14,807 nucleotides of DNA, from the NCBI GenBank assembly GCA_910588595.1, contig CAJUQU010000077.1:1-14807 (forward strand). The letters run 5' to 3'. This DNA comes from an uncultured Lachnospiraceae bacterium (lineage in GTDB: Bacteria; Bacillota_A; Clostridia; Lachnospirales; Lachnospiraceae). Shown here one piece after another: positions 7,347 through 14,807 of the stretch; positions within the stretch are counted from its first letter, which is position 1; each line of letters begins with the position of its first letter. Both the position numbers and the translations under genes were made by a program. Below the pieces are notes generated by a model. It saw nothing but the letters and a program-made list of their open reading frames with translations, searched no databases and was not told the origin of the DNA.

Positions 7347-10300
7347 CACTGACCGCCCCCTTCCTGCCCTTCTTCAGGAACTATCGGTTCCTGCTCATCC
7401 ATGCCAAGACTTTTGCGGATGCACTCCATCGCAGACTCCTGGTTGAGCTCTTCAAGATGCCTTACCAGATTGGCTCCCAGTTTCTTGTCAAAGCCGCACA
7501 CGCTCTTGTAATCGCAGTACGTACATGCATCCGCGTCCTTCTGCTCGTAGGGATTCAACCCGATGTCACCGTCTAAGATCGATACGCCAAGTTCCTTGAT
7601 CTTATGGTTCACATAGTCGGAAACCGTCTTGAAATCACTGTCCGACAACACGGACGAGGTCTGTGTAAAGCTTCCGTCCTTCTTTCTCGCCACCGGGATC
7701 ACAGAGGACTTGGTCTCAAAATCTTTGTCCAGCAGCTTTATCACTTCCTCGTCATCGCTGACCATCCCTGTCATCTTCAACTCGTCTAGGATCGCCGCAT
7801 TGATCTCCGAAGGATCCGGCTTGCCCTTATCCGTCTCTGTCATCGGATCGCTGACATGATAGTAGAGCATCGCGGCAGGAACGACACGCGTGTCATTTTT
7901 CTCTTCTTTATTTTTCTTTTTCAGAACCTCCACCGCGGCATTCATGTAGACGACCAACTGTAGTTGAAGCCCGTAATACAGGGCGGCAAGGTCAAATTTT
8001 CGCTTCCCTGATTTGTAGTCGATGATCTTGACATACAGCTTATCCTCTTTCTGACAGGTATCCACACGGTCAATACGCCCGATCAGCTGCATGCGCTCGT
8101 CATCCGAAAGCGAGATGTTCACCGCCTCAAGATCCGATGTCATCTGAAACGACAGCTCAAAATTCTCCGGTGTGAACACCCCCTTCTGGAGCTGGTACTG
8201 CAGCGTCTGTACGGTCCTGTTTAAGATCCGATGCATTCTCGTAATCATGTACTCATTGCGCTTGCTGCTGTACAGGATCGTCTCCCCATAGGACACCGCG
8301 TAATCCTCCAGGCATTGCCCGACGATCCGCTCCCCCACTTCCTTAGGGAAATCAAACCATGTATAGCCCTCCTCAACGATCTTGCCGGAAAAACTCTCAA
8401 GCACCGCGTGAAACACATTTCCCATATCTACGCTCTCAAAGCTGTACTTGCCGCGCTCCTCCAGGCTCAGTCCATATTTCAGAAAATGTGCGTAGGCACA
8501 CGAGGCAAACTTTTCCAGACGGCTGATGCTGTTCTTTAAGATCTGTCCATACAGGAGGTGGGCAAGCTCTCTTGGCAGTCTGTTCGTATCTGCGTTGGAT
8601 AAATACGCAAAAGCCGCCTTTTTCATCTGCTCCAAAACCGGTGCATACCGCTCATTTCTGACATACGTGTCATAAAGCGTGATAAAAAGCTGCCGGTCCC
8701 CGCCGATCTCGTCTGCCGCATACCGCCGCAGCAGTGTGACCAGATAGGCGAGTGTGTCTGCCGGTGACTCGATCTGCTCTTCCATAGGACGCAGCTGCGG
8801 CTGACCGATCTCAATGTCCGGAAACAGTCTGGTGACAGTGCTGACCAGATATGCCGGACGGATACTCTTCCCCTCGTTGTCCACCTTTGCATAGGACAAA
8901 TACAAGCGCTCTGTCGGCTTTGTCATCATCAGATACAGATACAGCCGCTGAATATACATCTGCTGCCTCGGTGTCGGTGCCAGCTCATACTCCGACTCCT
9001 GGAGAAATTCCCTGTCAATATCGGAGATGATGCCGCCCGTCCCGCCGCTCTTTGGTATGATGCCGTCATTCACGCCGATAAAAAACAGCGCCCTGATCTC
9101 ACACAGACGTGTTCTCTCGATGTCACCGATCACCACCTTATCCACATTCTGTGGGATCGTTCCGACTTTGATCTCGGCAAATCCCGCGTCCAGAATATCC
9201 GCAAACTCCTTGATCTCCAGTTCTTCTTCTCCCAGCAGACCACAGATCTGCTCTAACAGCTCCATGACGAGCCTGTAGATCTGCGCGTACTCTTTTGCCC
9301 GCACAAGATCTCCCTGCTCCGTGAAATACCGCTCGTACTCCGTCAGCTTTTCCTCGATGGAAGCATTCACGATAAACTCATACAGCGCACACACCAGTTC
9401 CCTTCCGGTCGCCTTTTTGTCCTCCTTGCGCTGCGTGAGGGGCGCGAGCATCGAGACGACTTTCTCGCGGACTGCGTTCAGCTCACCGAGCTCTGCCGCC
9501 TCCGCCTCCTGCCTCTTAGGACGTCTGGTGAATTTGCTGTTCCACGCCTTTTTGCCGCGGATCCCCATTGCCAGACAATAGTTCTCCAGTCGGTCTGTCT
9601 CATCGGGCGTCACCCCTGCCATGCCGCAGCGCAGAAAATGAAAAACCGCCTCATACGAGTACTCCTGTATCACAACCAGCAGCGCGCTCCTGATAAACTC
9701 AATGAACGGATTTAAGACCAGCTTGTTTGTCTGGTCTACAAAAAAGGGAATCCCAAACCGCTGGAACATCTCACGCGCCAGAAATCCATACCGCTCCAGA
9801 TCTCCTGTCACCACCGCGATATCCCTGTAACAGTAATCTTGCCCGCGCACGATCCTGCGGATCTCAAGGCAGATCTGCCTGAGCTCCTCCTTCGGGCTGG
9901 ACGCTTCAAAGACACGGATACTATCCTGTTTTCCCTGATACACCTGATACGGATACCGGAAAAGTTCCCGCTCAAGATGGGACAGACCTGCATTGTTCCT
10001 GTAGCGCCAGACGACTTCGTCCGCTATGATCACATCCTTCTCGCGCTTCACGCCCGCCTCCTTGCAAAGTCTGTCCAGATCGTGGAGCGTCTTCTTGCTC
10101 AGATGGAACAGTTTCTGTTCTCCATCCAGCACATAAGCGTTCTCGCGCGCATCCATCGTCACAGTCACGATCACCTCCTGCGCCTGCACCATAAGCTCCT
10201 GTATGACATGGTACTGCACCGGCGTGAATCCTGTAAATCCGTCAAACACGATCACGCTGCCCCTCACCACACGAGATTTGGACAGCACTTTTCTAAGCAG

Positions 10301-10846
10301 GTCAAGGGTTTCCTCCGTCGTGATGTACCGCTCATGGATATAATCCAAAAAGCCCTGATACAACAAATGCAGATCCCTTAACTTGTAGGAAAGTGCATTT
10401 CTCCGGGATGCGTACGCGCACAGGTTCTCTACCTCCTTCGTGCCAAGACCATACTGCATAAACTCGGACAGCGCGGACTTTACCTCACTGATATAGCCCG
10501 GTTTTCTGATGTTTCGCTTCATGACACTGAGATCGTTTTCAACTCCTGCCGCAACACGGCGCAGCACCAGGCTCTTTCCGGTATCGTCGAGCACCGGCTT
10601 GTCGTTGCCGCCCACCTCCTCAAAGATACGGTGCGACAGTCTGCCGAAACTGAGCACATCGATATTCATGATTCCTTTATTTGGATGTTTTCTGACCATC
10701 TCTAGCTGCGTCTGCATCGTAAACTGATCTGGCACGACGATCAGATAGTTGACGTGGGGATTTGTTCTTGATTCATCGATGATATGATTATAAAGCTGAT
10801 AACTCTTACCGGAGCCTGATGCGCCAATGTAAAACCTTAATCCCAT
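7346..10846 (-). CDS. addB: ATP-dependent nuclease subunit B
   Basis: The 1,166-residue product is AddB, partner of AddA, and matches the Bacillus subunit in length. A helicase-like N-terminus has a Walker A, GASGSGKS (residues 8-15). The C-terminal RecB-type nuclease shows GNVFHAVLE, then IDRVD and IIDYKSGKRKFD (about 942). Four cysteines that in this family hold a 4Fe-4S cluster are all present: one in FASCAY (about 781) and three in CTYCDYKSVC (about 1107-1116, spaced C-x2-C-x5-C). Together the subunits unwind and degrade broken DNA ends and respond to Chi-type sites. AGGAGG lies 6 bases before the ATG. The gene heads the cluster, is divergent from pepF, and its TGA overlaps the addA start. 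Confidence 0.97.
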   Translation of the reverse strand: MGLRFYIGASGSGKSYQLYNHIIDESRTNPHVNYLIVVPDQFTMQTQLEMVRKHPNKGIMNIDVLSFGRLSHRIFEEVGGNDKPVLDDTGKSLVLRRVAAGVENDLSVMKRNIRKPGYISEVKSALSEFMQYGLGTKEVENLCAYASRRNALSYKLRDLHLLYQGFLDYIHERYITTEETLDLLRKVLSKSRVVRGSVIVFDGFTGFTPVQYHVIQELMVQAQEVIVTVTMDARENAYVLDGEQKLFHLSKKTLHDLDRLCKEAGVKREKDVIIADEVVWRYRNNAGLSHLERELFRYPYQVYQGKQDSIRVFEASSPKEELRQICLEIRRIVRGQDYCYRDIAVVTGDLERYGFLAREMFQRFGIPFFVDQTNKLVLNPFIEFIRSALLVVIQEYSYEAVFHFLRCGMAGVTPDETDRLENYCLAMGIRGKKAWNSKFTRRPKRQEAEAAELGELNAVREKVVSMLAPLTQRKEDKKATGRELVCALYEFIVNASIEEKLTEYERYFTEQGDLVRAKEYAQIYRLVMELLEQICGLLGEEELEIKEFADILDAGFAEIKVGTIPQNVDKVVIGDIERTRLCEIRALFFIGVNDGIIPKSGGTGGIISDIDREFLQESEYELAPTPRQQMYIQRLYLYLMMTKPTERLYLSYAKVDNEGKSIRPAYLVSTVTRLFPDIEIGQPQLRPMEEQIESPADTLAYLVTLLRRYAADEIGGDRQLFITLYDTYVRNERYAPVLEQMKKAAFAYLSNADTNRLPRELAHLLYGQILKNSISRLEKFASCAYAHFLKYGLSLEERGKYSFESVDMGNVFHAVLESFSGKIVEEGYTWFDFPKEVGERIVGQCLEDYAVSYGETILYSSKRNEYMITRMHRILNRTVQTLQYQLQKGVFTPENFELSFQMTSDLEAVNISLSDDERMQLIGRIDRVDTCQKEDKLYVKIIDYKSGKRKFDLAALYYGLQLQLVVYMNAAVEVLKKKNKEEKNDTRVVPAAMLYYHVSDPMTETDKGKPDPSEINAAILDELKMTGMVSDDEEVIKLLDKDFETKSSVIPVARKKDGSFTQTSSVLSDSDFKTVSDYVNHKIKELGVSILDGDIGLNPYEQKDADACTYCDYKSVCGFDKKLGANLVRHLEELNQESAMECIRKSLGMDEQEPIVPEEGQEGGGQ

Positions 10847-10887
10847 ATCCTGCCTCCTAAACTATAATTCAACCTGCCCCTGCAGCA

Positions 10888-10917
10888 TGTATATTTAACT
10901 CCTTACAATTTAGTCTA
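10888..10917 (-). promoter_or_regulatory. Possible promoter of the addB cluster
   Basis: On the minus strand TAGACT (10917-10912) and TATACA (10893-10888), 18 bases apart, each match four of six consensus bases. A start near 10881 would leave a 35-base leader before addB. It overlaps the candidate pepF promoter, as is usual in short divergent regions. Confidence 0.3.
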
Positions 10918-10924
10918 GCATAAT
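10895..10924 (+). promoter_or_regulatory. Possible promoter of pepF
   Basis: TTAACT (10895-10900, four of six) and CATAAT (10919-10924, five of six) are separated by 18 bases in the 130-bp divergent region. TAAAAT at 10931-10936 is an alternative -10 but lacks a convincing -35. Confidence 0.3.
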
Positions 10925-10976
10925 GGGCGATAAAATGATAGAATAAAGTAATAAATTTGAAAAGGAGACTGAAACA

Positions 10977-12776
10977 ATGAATGAAAATTACGAAAAACGC
11001 AGCGATGTCCCCAAGGAGTACACATGGGCAGTCGAGGATCTCTATGCCAGTGATGAGGACTGGAAAAAAGATCTGGAAAAAATAAAGGGCATGATCCCGC
11101 AGATCGAAACGTATCAGGGCAATCTCGGCAAAAATGCGGACAACCTGTTGAACTTCCTAAAGCTTCAGGATGAGATCTCTGTCCTGATCGACCGCTTCGC
11201 AAATTATTCTATGCGCAAAGCCGACGAGGACACGAAAAACACTACTTATCAGGGCTTCCGGGACCAGACGACCGGCGTCTATGTGGCGATCTCGTCCGCC
11301 TTATCCTTTGCGGAGCCTGAGATCCTTGAGATTCCGGATACTGTCCTGAATGGATTTTATGAAAAACAGCCTGGACTGGTCCGATACCGTAGATACCTCA
11401 ATGATATCCTCCGCAAAAAAGCACACATTTTGAGCGATGCTGAGGAAAAGATCCTGGCGGCTGCCGGAGATCTCGCCCAGTCGCCCGATGACATCTTCAG
11501 TCTCTTAAACGATGCGGACATGACCTATGAATCTGTGACGGATATCGAGGGCAAGCGCTACCCTGTGACACATGCAAGCTTTCTTCCCCTGATGCAGAAT
11601 TATGACAGGAATGTCAGAAAAGACGCTTTCGAATCCATGTACAAGACCTACGCTGAGCACAAAAACACATCCGCCGCAATCCTGTCCGCACAGATGAAAC
11701 AGCTCAACTTCTTCTCCAGGATGCGCAGATACAACAGTCCATTGGAAGCTGCTCTGGATGCCACTAATGTAAATGTGCAGGTATACAACAACCTGATTGA
11801 TGCAGTCCACGAAAACATGGAATCCATGTACAAGTATGTGCGTCTGAGAAAAAAGCTGTTAAAAGTAGATGCCCTGCACATGTATGACTTGTATGTTCCG
11901 ATCGTAGCAAACGCAGAACGCGACATTCCCTTTTCGGAAGCAAAGGAAAACATCCGCGAAGCGCTCTCCGTTCTAGGCGAGGACTATGTGGCACTTCTCG
12001 ACGAGGGCTTTGAAAACCGTTGGATCGATATCTATGAGAACCCCGGAAAACGCAGCGGCGCGTATTCGAGCGGCTGCCGTATCCACCCTTATGTGCTCCT
12101 GAATTATAAAAACACCCTCGACAGTGAGTTTACAACAGCTCATGAGATGGGGCATGCACTGCACTCTTACCTCTCAAACAAGAACCAGCCCGTCGTTGAC
12201 GCTGATTATGTGATCTTTGTGGCAGAGGTTGCTTCCACCTGCAACGAAGCGCTCCTGATGCAGTATCTCTTGAAGAAGACAACTGACAAAAAAGAACGGG
12301 CATACCTGATCAACTACTTCCTTGAGCAGTTTAGGACAACGCTTTACCGCCAGACTATGTTTGCAGAGTTTGAGTTAAAGATGAGCCAGCTGATCCAGGA
12401 TGGCGAGAGCATCAACTCCGAATCCGCATGCAGGATCTACCATGATCTGATCGATTTGTACTTTGGCAAGGATATCGTGCACGATGCAAAGATCGACCTC
12501 GAGTGGGCTCGTATCCCACACTTTTTCTACAACTTCTATGTATACCAGTATGCTACCGGATTCTCTGCTGCGATCGCACTCTCACAGAAGATCTTGAACG
12601 AGGGCGAACCAGCCGTGAAAGCTTACAAGGAAAACTTTTTGAGTGCCGGATGTTCCAAAGATCCCGTGTCCATCTTAAAGGACGCAGGCGTTGACATGTC
12701 GACAAAGAAACCTGTCGAGGATGCGCTCAAACTGTTTGACAGCCTGATCGATGAGCTGGCTGAGCTGATGCGGTAG
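10977..12776 (+). CDS. pepF: Oligoendopeptidase F (M3 family zinc metallopeptidase)
   Basis: The 599-residue protein is a PepF-type M3 peptidase of normal length. The zinc site is HEMGH (His389, Glu390, His393) with the third ligand Glu417 in FVAEVAST. Before it comes the SSGCRIHPYVLLNY region and near the end FYNFYVYQYATGFSAA, both typical of the substrate channel in this family. The enzyme is cytoplasmic, without a signal peptide, and cuts oligopeptides of roughly 7-17 residues, recycling peptides from uptake or protein turnover. AAAAGGAGA lies upstream of the ATG at good spacing. A SUFU-domain gene follows after 48 bp with no terminator, so the two may be cotranscribed; a functional link is not established. 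Confidence 0.97.
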   Translation: MNENYEKRSDVPKEYTWAVEDLYASDEDWKKDLEKIKGMIPQIETYQGNLGKNADNLLNFLKLQDEISVLIDRFANYSMRKADEDTKNTTYQGFRDQTTGVYVAISSALSFAEPEILEIPDTVLNGFYEKQPGLVRYRRYLNDILRKKAHILSDAEEKILAAAGDLAQSPDDIFSLLNDADMTYESVTDIEGKRYPVTHASFLPLMQNYDRNVRKDAFESMYKTYAEHKNTSAAILSAQMKQLNFFSRMRRYNSPLEAALDATNVNVQVYNNLIDAVHENMESMYKYVRLRKKLLKVDALHMYDLYVPIVANAERDIPFSEAKENIREALSVLGEDYVALLDEGFENRWIDIYENPGKRSGAYSSGCRIHPYVLLNYKNTLDSEFTTAHEMGHALHSYLSNKNQPVVDADYVIFVAEVASTCNEALLMQYLLKKTTDKKERAYLINYFLEQFRTTLYRQTMFAEFELKMSQLIQDGESINSESACRIYHDLIDLYFGKDIVHDAKIDLEWARIPHFFYNFYVYQYATGFSAAIALSQKILNEGEPAVKAYKENFLSAGCSKDPVSILKDAGVDMSTKKPVEDALKLFDSLIDELAELMR

Positions 12777-12824
12777 GGCGAAAACACCCGTCAGCGAAAA
12801 AACAGAAAAGGAGTTGATCTTTTA

Positions 12825-13937
12825 ATGGAGACAGACGGATTTACCTATATATCAAATCGAATAAAAGCGTTTTATCCTGACCAGGAAGGACTATACTACG
12901 GAACGATCCTTCCCGGTTATCTAGGCGGCAATGATCCGCTCGAGGGCGTTGAGGTCTGGAAAAGTGATACAGGCTGCCCGCACTGGCTCTATGTCACCTA
13001 CGGATTTACGGATCTGTATCCCGATGACGACGATGATGAGGAGGATGACGAAAACGATGATCATAACAGCACCGAAGACGATCGTGGTGACAACGAGAAC
13101 AAGTATGATGCGGACGACAGTGAAAACGCAGTGAGTGGTTTCGGTTTCGAACTCACTTTCCGCCTGAAACGCGGCAGTGAGGACACACCGCCCGGCTGGC
13201 CGATCAATATGATGCAAAATTTGGCGCGCTATGTCTTTTCCTCAGGTAACACTTTTGATTCGGGGCACTACTTGAACGCAAATGGTCCTATTGCCTTGGA
13301 AACCGACACCCAGCTGACCTGTCTGGGTTTTTTGACTGATCCGGAATTGGGCAGGATCAACACTGTAAACGGTTCCATGGTCTTCCTGGAAGCCATCGGC
13401 ATCACAGAAGACGAACTGAATGCCATGATGTGCTGGAACGGAGAAAGCTTTTTAAACGAACTTCTCAAGTATACTCCATACGGAATCGCGGATCTGTCCA
13501 GGACAACACTGATGAAACAGCCGGACTTCCGCCATACATGGGAACAGGGCATAGAACGCGATGGCTCATCGACAGGCGTATTGTATCTGTCAGATCTTAC
13601 TGCCAGTCTGGAGGACAGGAAAGCGTATCTGAAGTTAGGAGCTGGCCATATCGACCAGATCCTGACCCTGCTCAGGGCAAGAATCGGGAAAGACAGATCA
13701 TTTGTCCTGCAGTGCAATGACACCGCTGCCTGTTTCAAATGCGCCCAGCAGCCGGATATCGATACGGACAGCGATGCCGTGATCATCTCGCTGACACTAG
13801 AAAACCTCGATGAGATCTGCGGGCTCTTAAAGCCGCATGTCGGAACATATCCTATGAGAACGATTGCGCTTACCATAGAAGTGGTTCCTACACATATTCG
13901 GGATCAAAACGGCACGATCATACAGACAATAGAATAA
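12825..13937 (+). CDS. Suppressor-of-fused (SUFU) domain protein with acidic insert
   Basis: The 370 residues resemble bacterial SUFU-domain proteins. Residues 42-63 (VEVWKS, CPHWLYVTYGFTDLY), 105-140 (FGFELTFRLKRG, PPGWPINMMQNLARYVFSSG) and 150-165 (NGPIALETDTQLT) are the diagnostic stretches; ERDGSSTGVLYL marks the start of the C-terminal part. Bacterial SUFU proteins have been proposed from comparative genomics as immunity proteins against secreted toxins, but many stand alone. Here no toxin gene is adjacent. The odd feature is residues 67-101: 21 of 35 are Asp or Glu, inserted where relatives have a short loop. AAAAGGAG (12806-12813) lies 11 bases before the ATG. A strong terminator follows immediately. 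The family call is firm, the role is not. Confidence 0.85.
   Translation: METDGFTYISNRIKAFYPDQEGLYYGTILPGYLGGNDPLEGVEVWKSDTGCPHWLYVTYGFTDLYPDDDDDEEDDENDDHNSTEDDRGDNENKYDADDSENAVSGFGFELTFRLKRGSEDTPPGWPINMMQNLARYVFSSGNTFDSGHYLNANGPIALETDTQLTCLGFLTDPELGRINTVNGSMVFLEAIGITEDELNAMMCWNGESFLNELLKYTPYGIADLSRTTLMKQPDFRHTWEQGIERDGSSTGVLYLSDLTASLEDRKAYLKLGAGHIDQILTLLRARIGKDRSFVLQCNDTAACFKCAQQPDIDTDSDAVIISLTLENLDEICGLLKPHVGTYPMRTIALTIEVVPTHIRDQNGTIIQTIE
13023..13127 (+). repeat. Asp/Glu-coding low-complexity tract in the SUFU gene
   Basis: A run of GAY/GAR codons encodes residues 67-101 of the SUFU protein, with ten acidic residues in a row at its start (67-76). The near-repetitive codons suggest growth by replication slippage. 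The tract stays in frame. Confidence 0.7.
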
Positions 13938-13944
13938 AATGATA

Positions 13945-13985
13945 CACAGTGCAGCAGGGAGACTTCCTGCTGCACTGTGCCGTTT
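13945..13985. terminator. Strong, probably bidirectional terminator
   Basis: CACAGTGCAGCAGG (13945-13958) and CCTGCTGCACTGTG (13966-13979) form a perfect 14-bp stem with a short loop. CCGTTTTA follows on the plus strand, and ATTTTATTC follows on the minus strand. It lies 8 bases after the SUFU stop and 23 bases beyond the stop of the convergent transporter gene, so it can serve both. Confidence 0.9.
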
Positions 13986-14007
13986 TACATTATATTTCCT
14001 CAGATAA

Positions 14008-14807
14008 TCATTGATGTGTCTGCTGTTCTTCTTCACAGGACTGATCTTTCGATGTCTTCCCAGCTTCCACCCCCGCATACTCTGCAGTAGTCATGGGCAT
14101 ACCCTGCTGTTTTAAGGAGTATTCTGCCAACCGTTTGACAATGTAGTATAGTGTGGCAAACAGCGGCACGCCAACGATCATTCCCACAAATCCCATCAAT
14201 TTCCCAAAGAGCAGCATCGCCACCGTCACATAGAGCGCCGACAGCCCTGTGGAGTTTCCAAGGATACGCGGTCCGATCACATTCCCGTCCAGTTGCTGCA
14301 GGATAATGACAAAGATCAGAAAAACAATGCATTTTGACGGCGAGACCAGCAGGATCAGAAATGCGCTCGGTATGGCGCCGATAAAAGGACCAAACATCGG
14401 AATGATATTGGTGACACCCACAATGACACTGACCAGCAGCGCATAAGGCATCTTCAAAAAAGTCAGGCATATGAAACAGATAATACCAACGATCAGTGAA
14501 TCCAGAAGTTTTCCCGAGATAAAACCACTGAAGATCTGATCCGCCTGATGCACTGTTTCCATGACAATGCGATTGAAACGTTTATTGCGGCTGACTGCAT
14601 AAAACAGCTTTTTGCACTGTGCCAGATAACGCTCCCGATCTAGCAGAAGATAGACCATGACAACGATCGATACCACAAAATTTACGACCGCAGAACCGAC
14701 AGACAGCACACTGACCGCTACATTGGAGACTGTCGCAAACAGATTCTCTTTGATCCACGTCATCAGGAACGTCTCAACTGAAGTGATCATCTGCATTGCT
14801 GTAGCCG
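14008..14807 (-). CDS. AI-2E/PerM family transporter (partial, 5' end outside window)
   Basis: The C-terminal 266 or so residues of an AI-2E family (formerly UPF0118) membrane transporter are present; the frame stays open to the right edge, and the family's usual length of 350-420 residues implies that 100 or more N-terminal residues lie beyond it. Diagnostic segments are VGVTNIIPMFGPFIGAIPSA, then GNVIGPRILGNSTGLSAL and MLLFGKLMGFVGMIVGVPLFA, which form the conserved membrane core. At least five hydrophobic segments are visible, and a hydrophilic tail ends in EEEQQTHQ. Members have been linked to export of the AI-2 signal or to sodium/proton exchange; the substrate here is unknown. An internal ATG at 14796 is unlikely to be the true start. 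Confidence 0.9.
   Translation of the reverse strand, partial: ATAMQMITSVETFLMTWIKENLFATVSNVAVSVLSVGSAVVNFVVSIVVMVYLLLDRERYLAQCKKLFYAVSRNKRFNRIVMETVHQADQIFSGFISGKLLDSLIVGIICFICLTFLKMPYALLVSVIVGVTNIIPMFGPFIGAIPSAFLILLVSPSKCIVFLIFVIILQQLDGNVIGPRILGNSTGLSALYVTVAMLLFGKLMGFVGMIVGVPLFATLYYIVKRLAEYSLKQQGMPMTTAEYAGVEAGKTSKDQSCEEEQQTHQ

Noticed and set aside
6807..7352. Long plus-strand frames opposite addA and addB, for example 181 codons here
   Set aside because: They lie fully inside well-supported conserved genes on the other strand and show no domain or ribosome binding site.
10863..10868. Perfect TATAAT on the plus strand upstream of pepF
   Set aside because: No acceptable -35 lies 16-18 bases upstream, and it sits next to the addB ribosome binding site.
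12764..12795. GCTGATG ... CGTCAGC hairpin at the pepF stop, a possible terminator
   Set aside because: The loop is long, one pair is G-U, and A-rich rather than T-rich sequence follows; the SUFU ribosome binding site comes right after.
12921..13217. Antisense 98-codon frame whose product looks like a membrane protein, very rich in Val and Ile
   Set aside because: It is the reverse complement of the Asp/Glu codon run: GAT/GAC read backwards gives ATC/GTC. There is no ribosome binding site, and the SUFU frame is clearly the real gene.

Overview
The window looks like chromosomal DNA from a Gram-positive Firmicute, most likely a clostridium of the Lachnospiraceae type. The reasons are an AddAB helicase-nuclease pair instead of RecBCD, an oligoendopeptidase F, an AI-2E family exporter, strong AGGAGG-type ribosome binding sites and moderate GC. 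The genus cannot be fixed from the sequence alone.

Layout. Bases 1-608 are visibly AT-richer than the rest. They hold what may be the last codons of an upstream gene and a small acidic protein of unknown function, an arrangement that could be a toxin tail with its immunity gene, although no family is recognised. Bases 609-900 are non-coding but dense in signals: a 19-bp perfect palindrome over a good sigma-A-type promoter, then three consecutive stem-loops, leading into a flavin reductase-like gene (901-1404). This is the least explained part of the window.

From 10846 back to 1475 runs a minus-strand cluster: addB, addA, a HAD phosphatase and a CPBP-family membrane protease. It ends at a hairpin with a T-run on the minus strand (1408-1470). 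addB and addA overlap at GTGATG and together encode the double-strand-break end-processing enzyme; the HAD and CPBP genes follow with 74- and 97-bp gaps and probably share the transcript.

Divergently from addB, after a 130-bp promoter region, come pepF (oligoendopeptidase F, 10977-12776) and a SUFU-domain protein (12825-13937) with a strikingly acidic insertion. A strong 14-bp-stem terminator (13945-13985) separates this pair from a convergent AI-2E/PerM family transporter, whose start lies beyond the right edge.

No tRNA, rRNA, CRISPR array, insertion sequence or phage gene is seen. Most of the window is conserved housekeeping. The parts that merit a second look are the 699-870 regulatory leader, the AT-rich left end, and the acidic insert in the SUFU protein.
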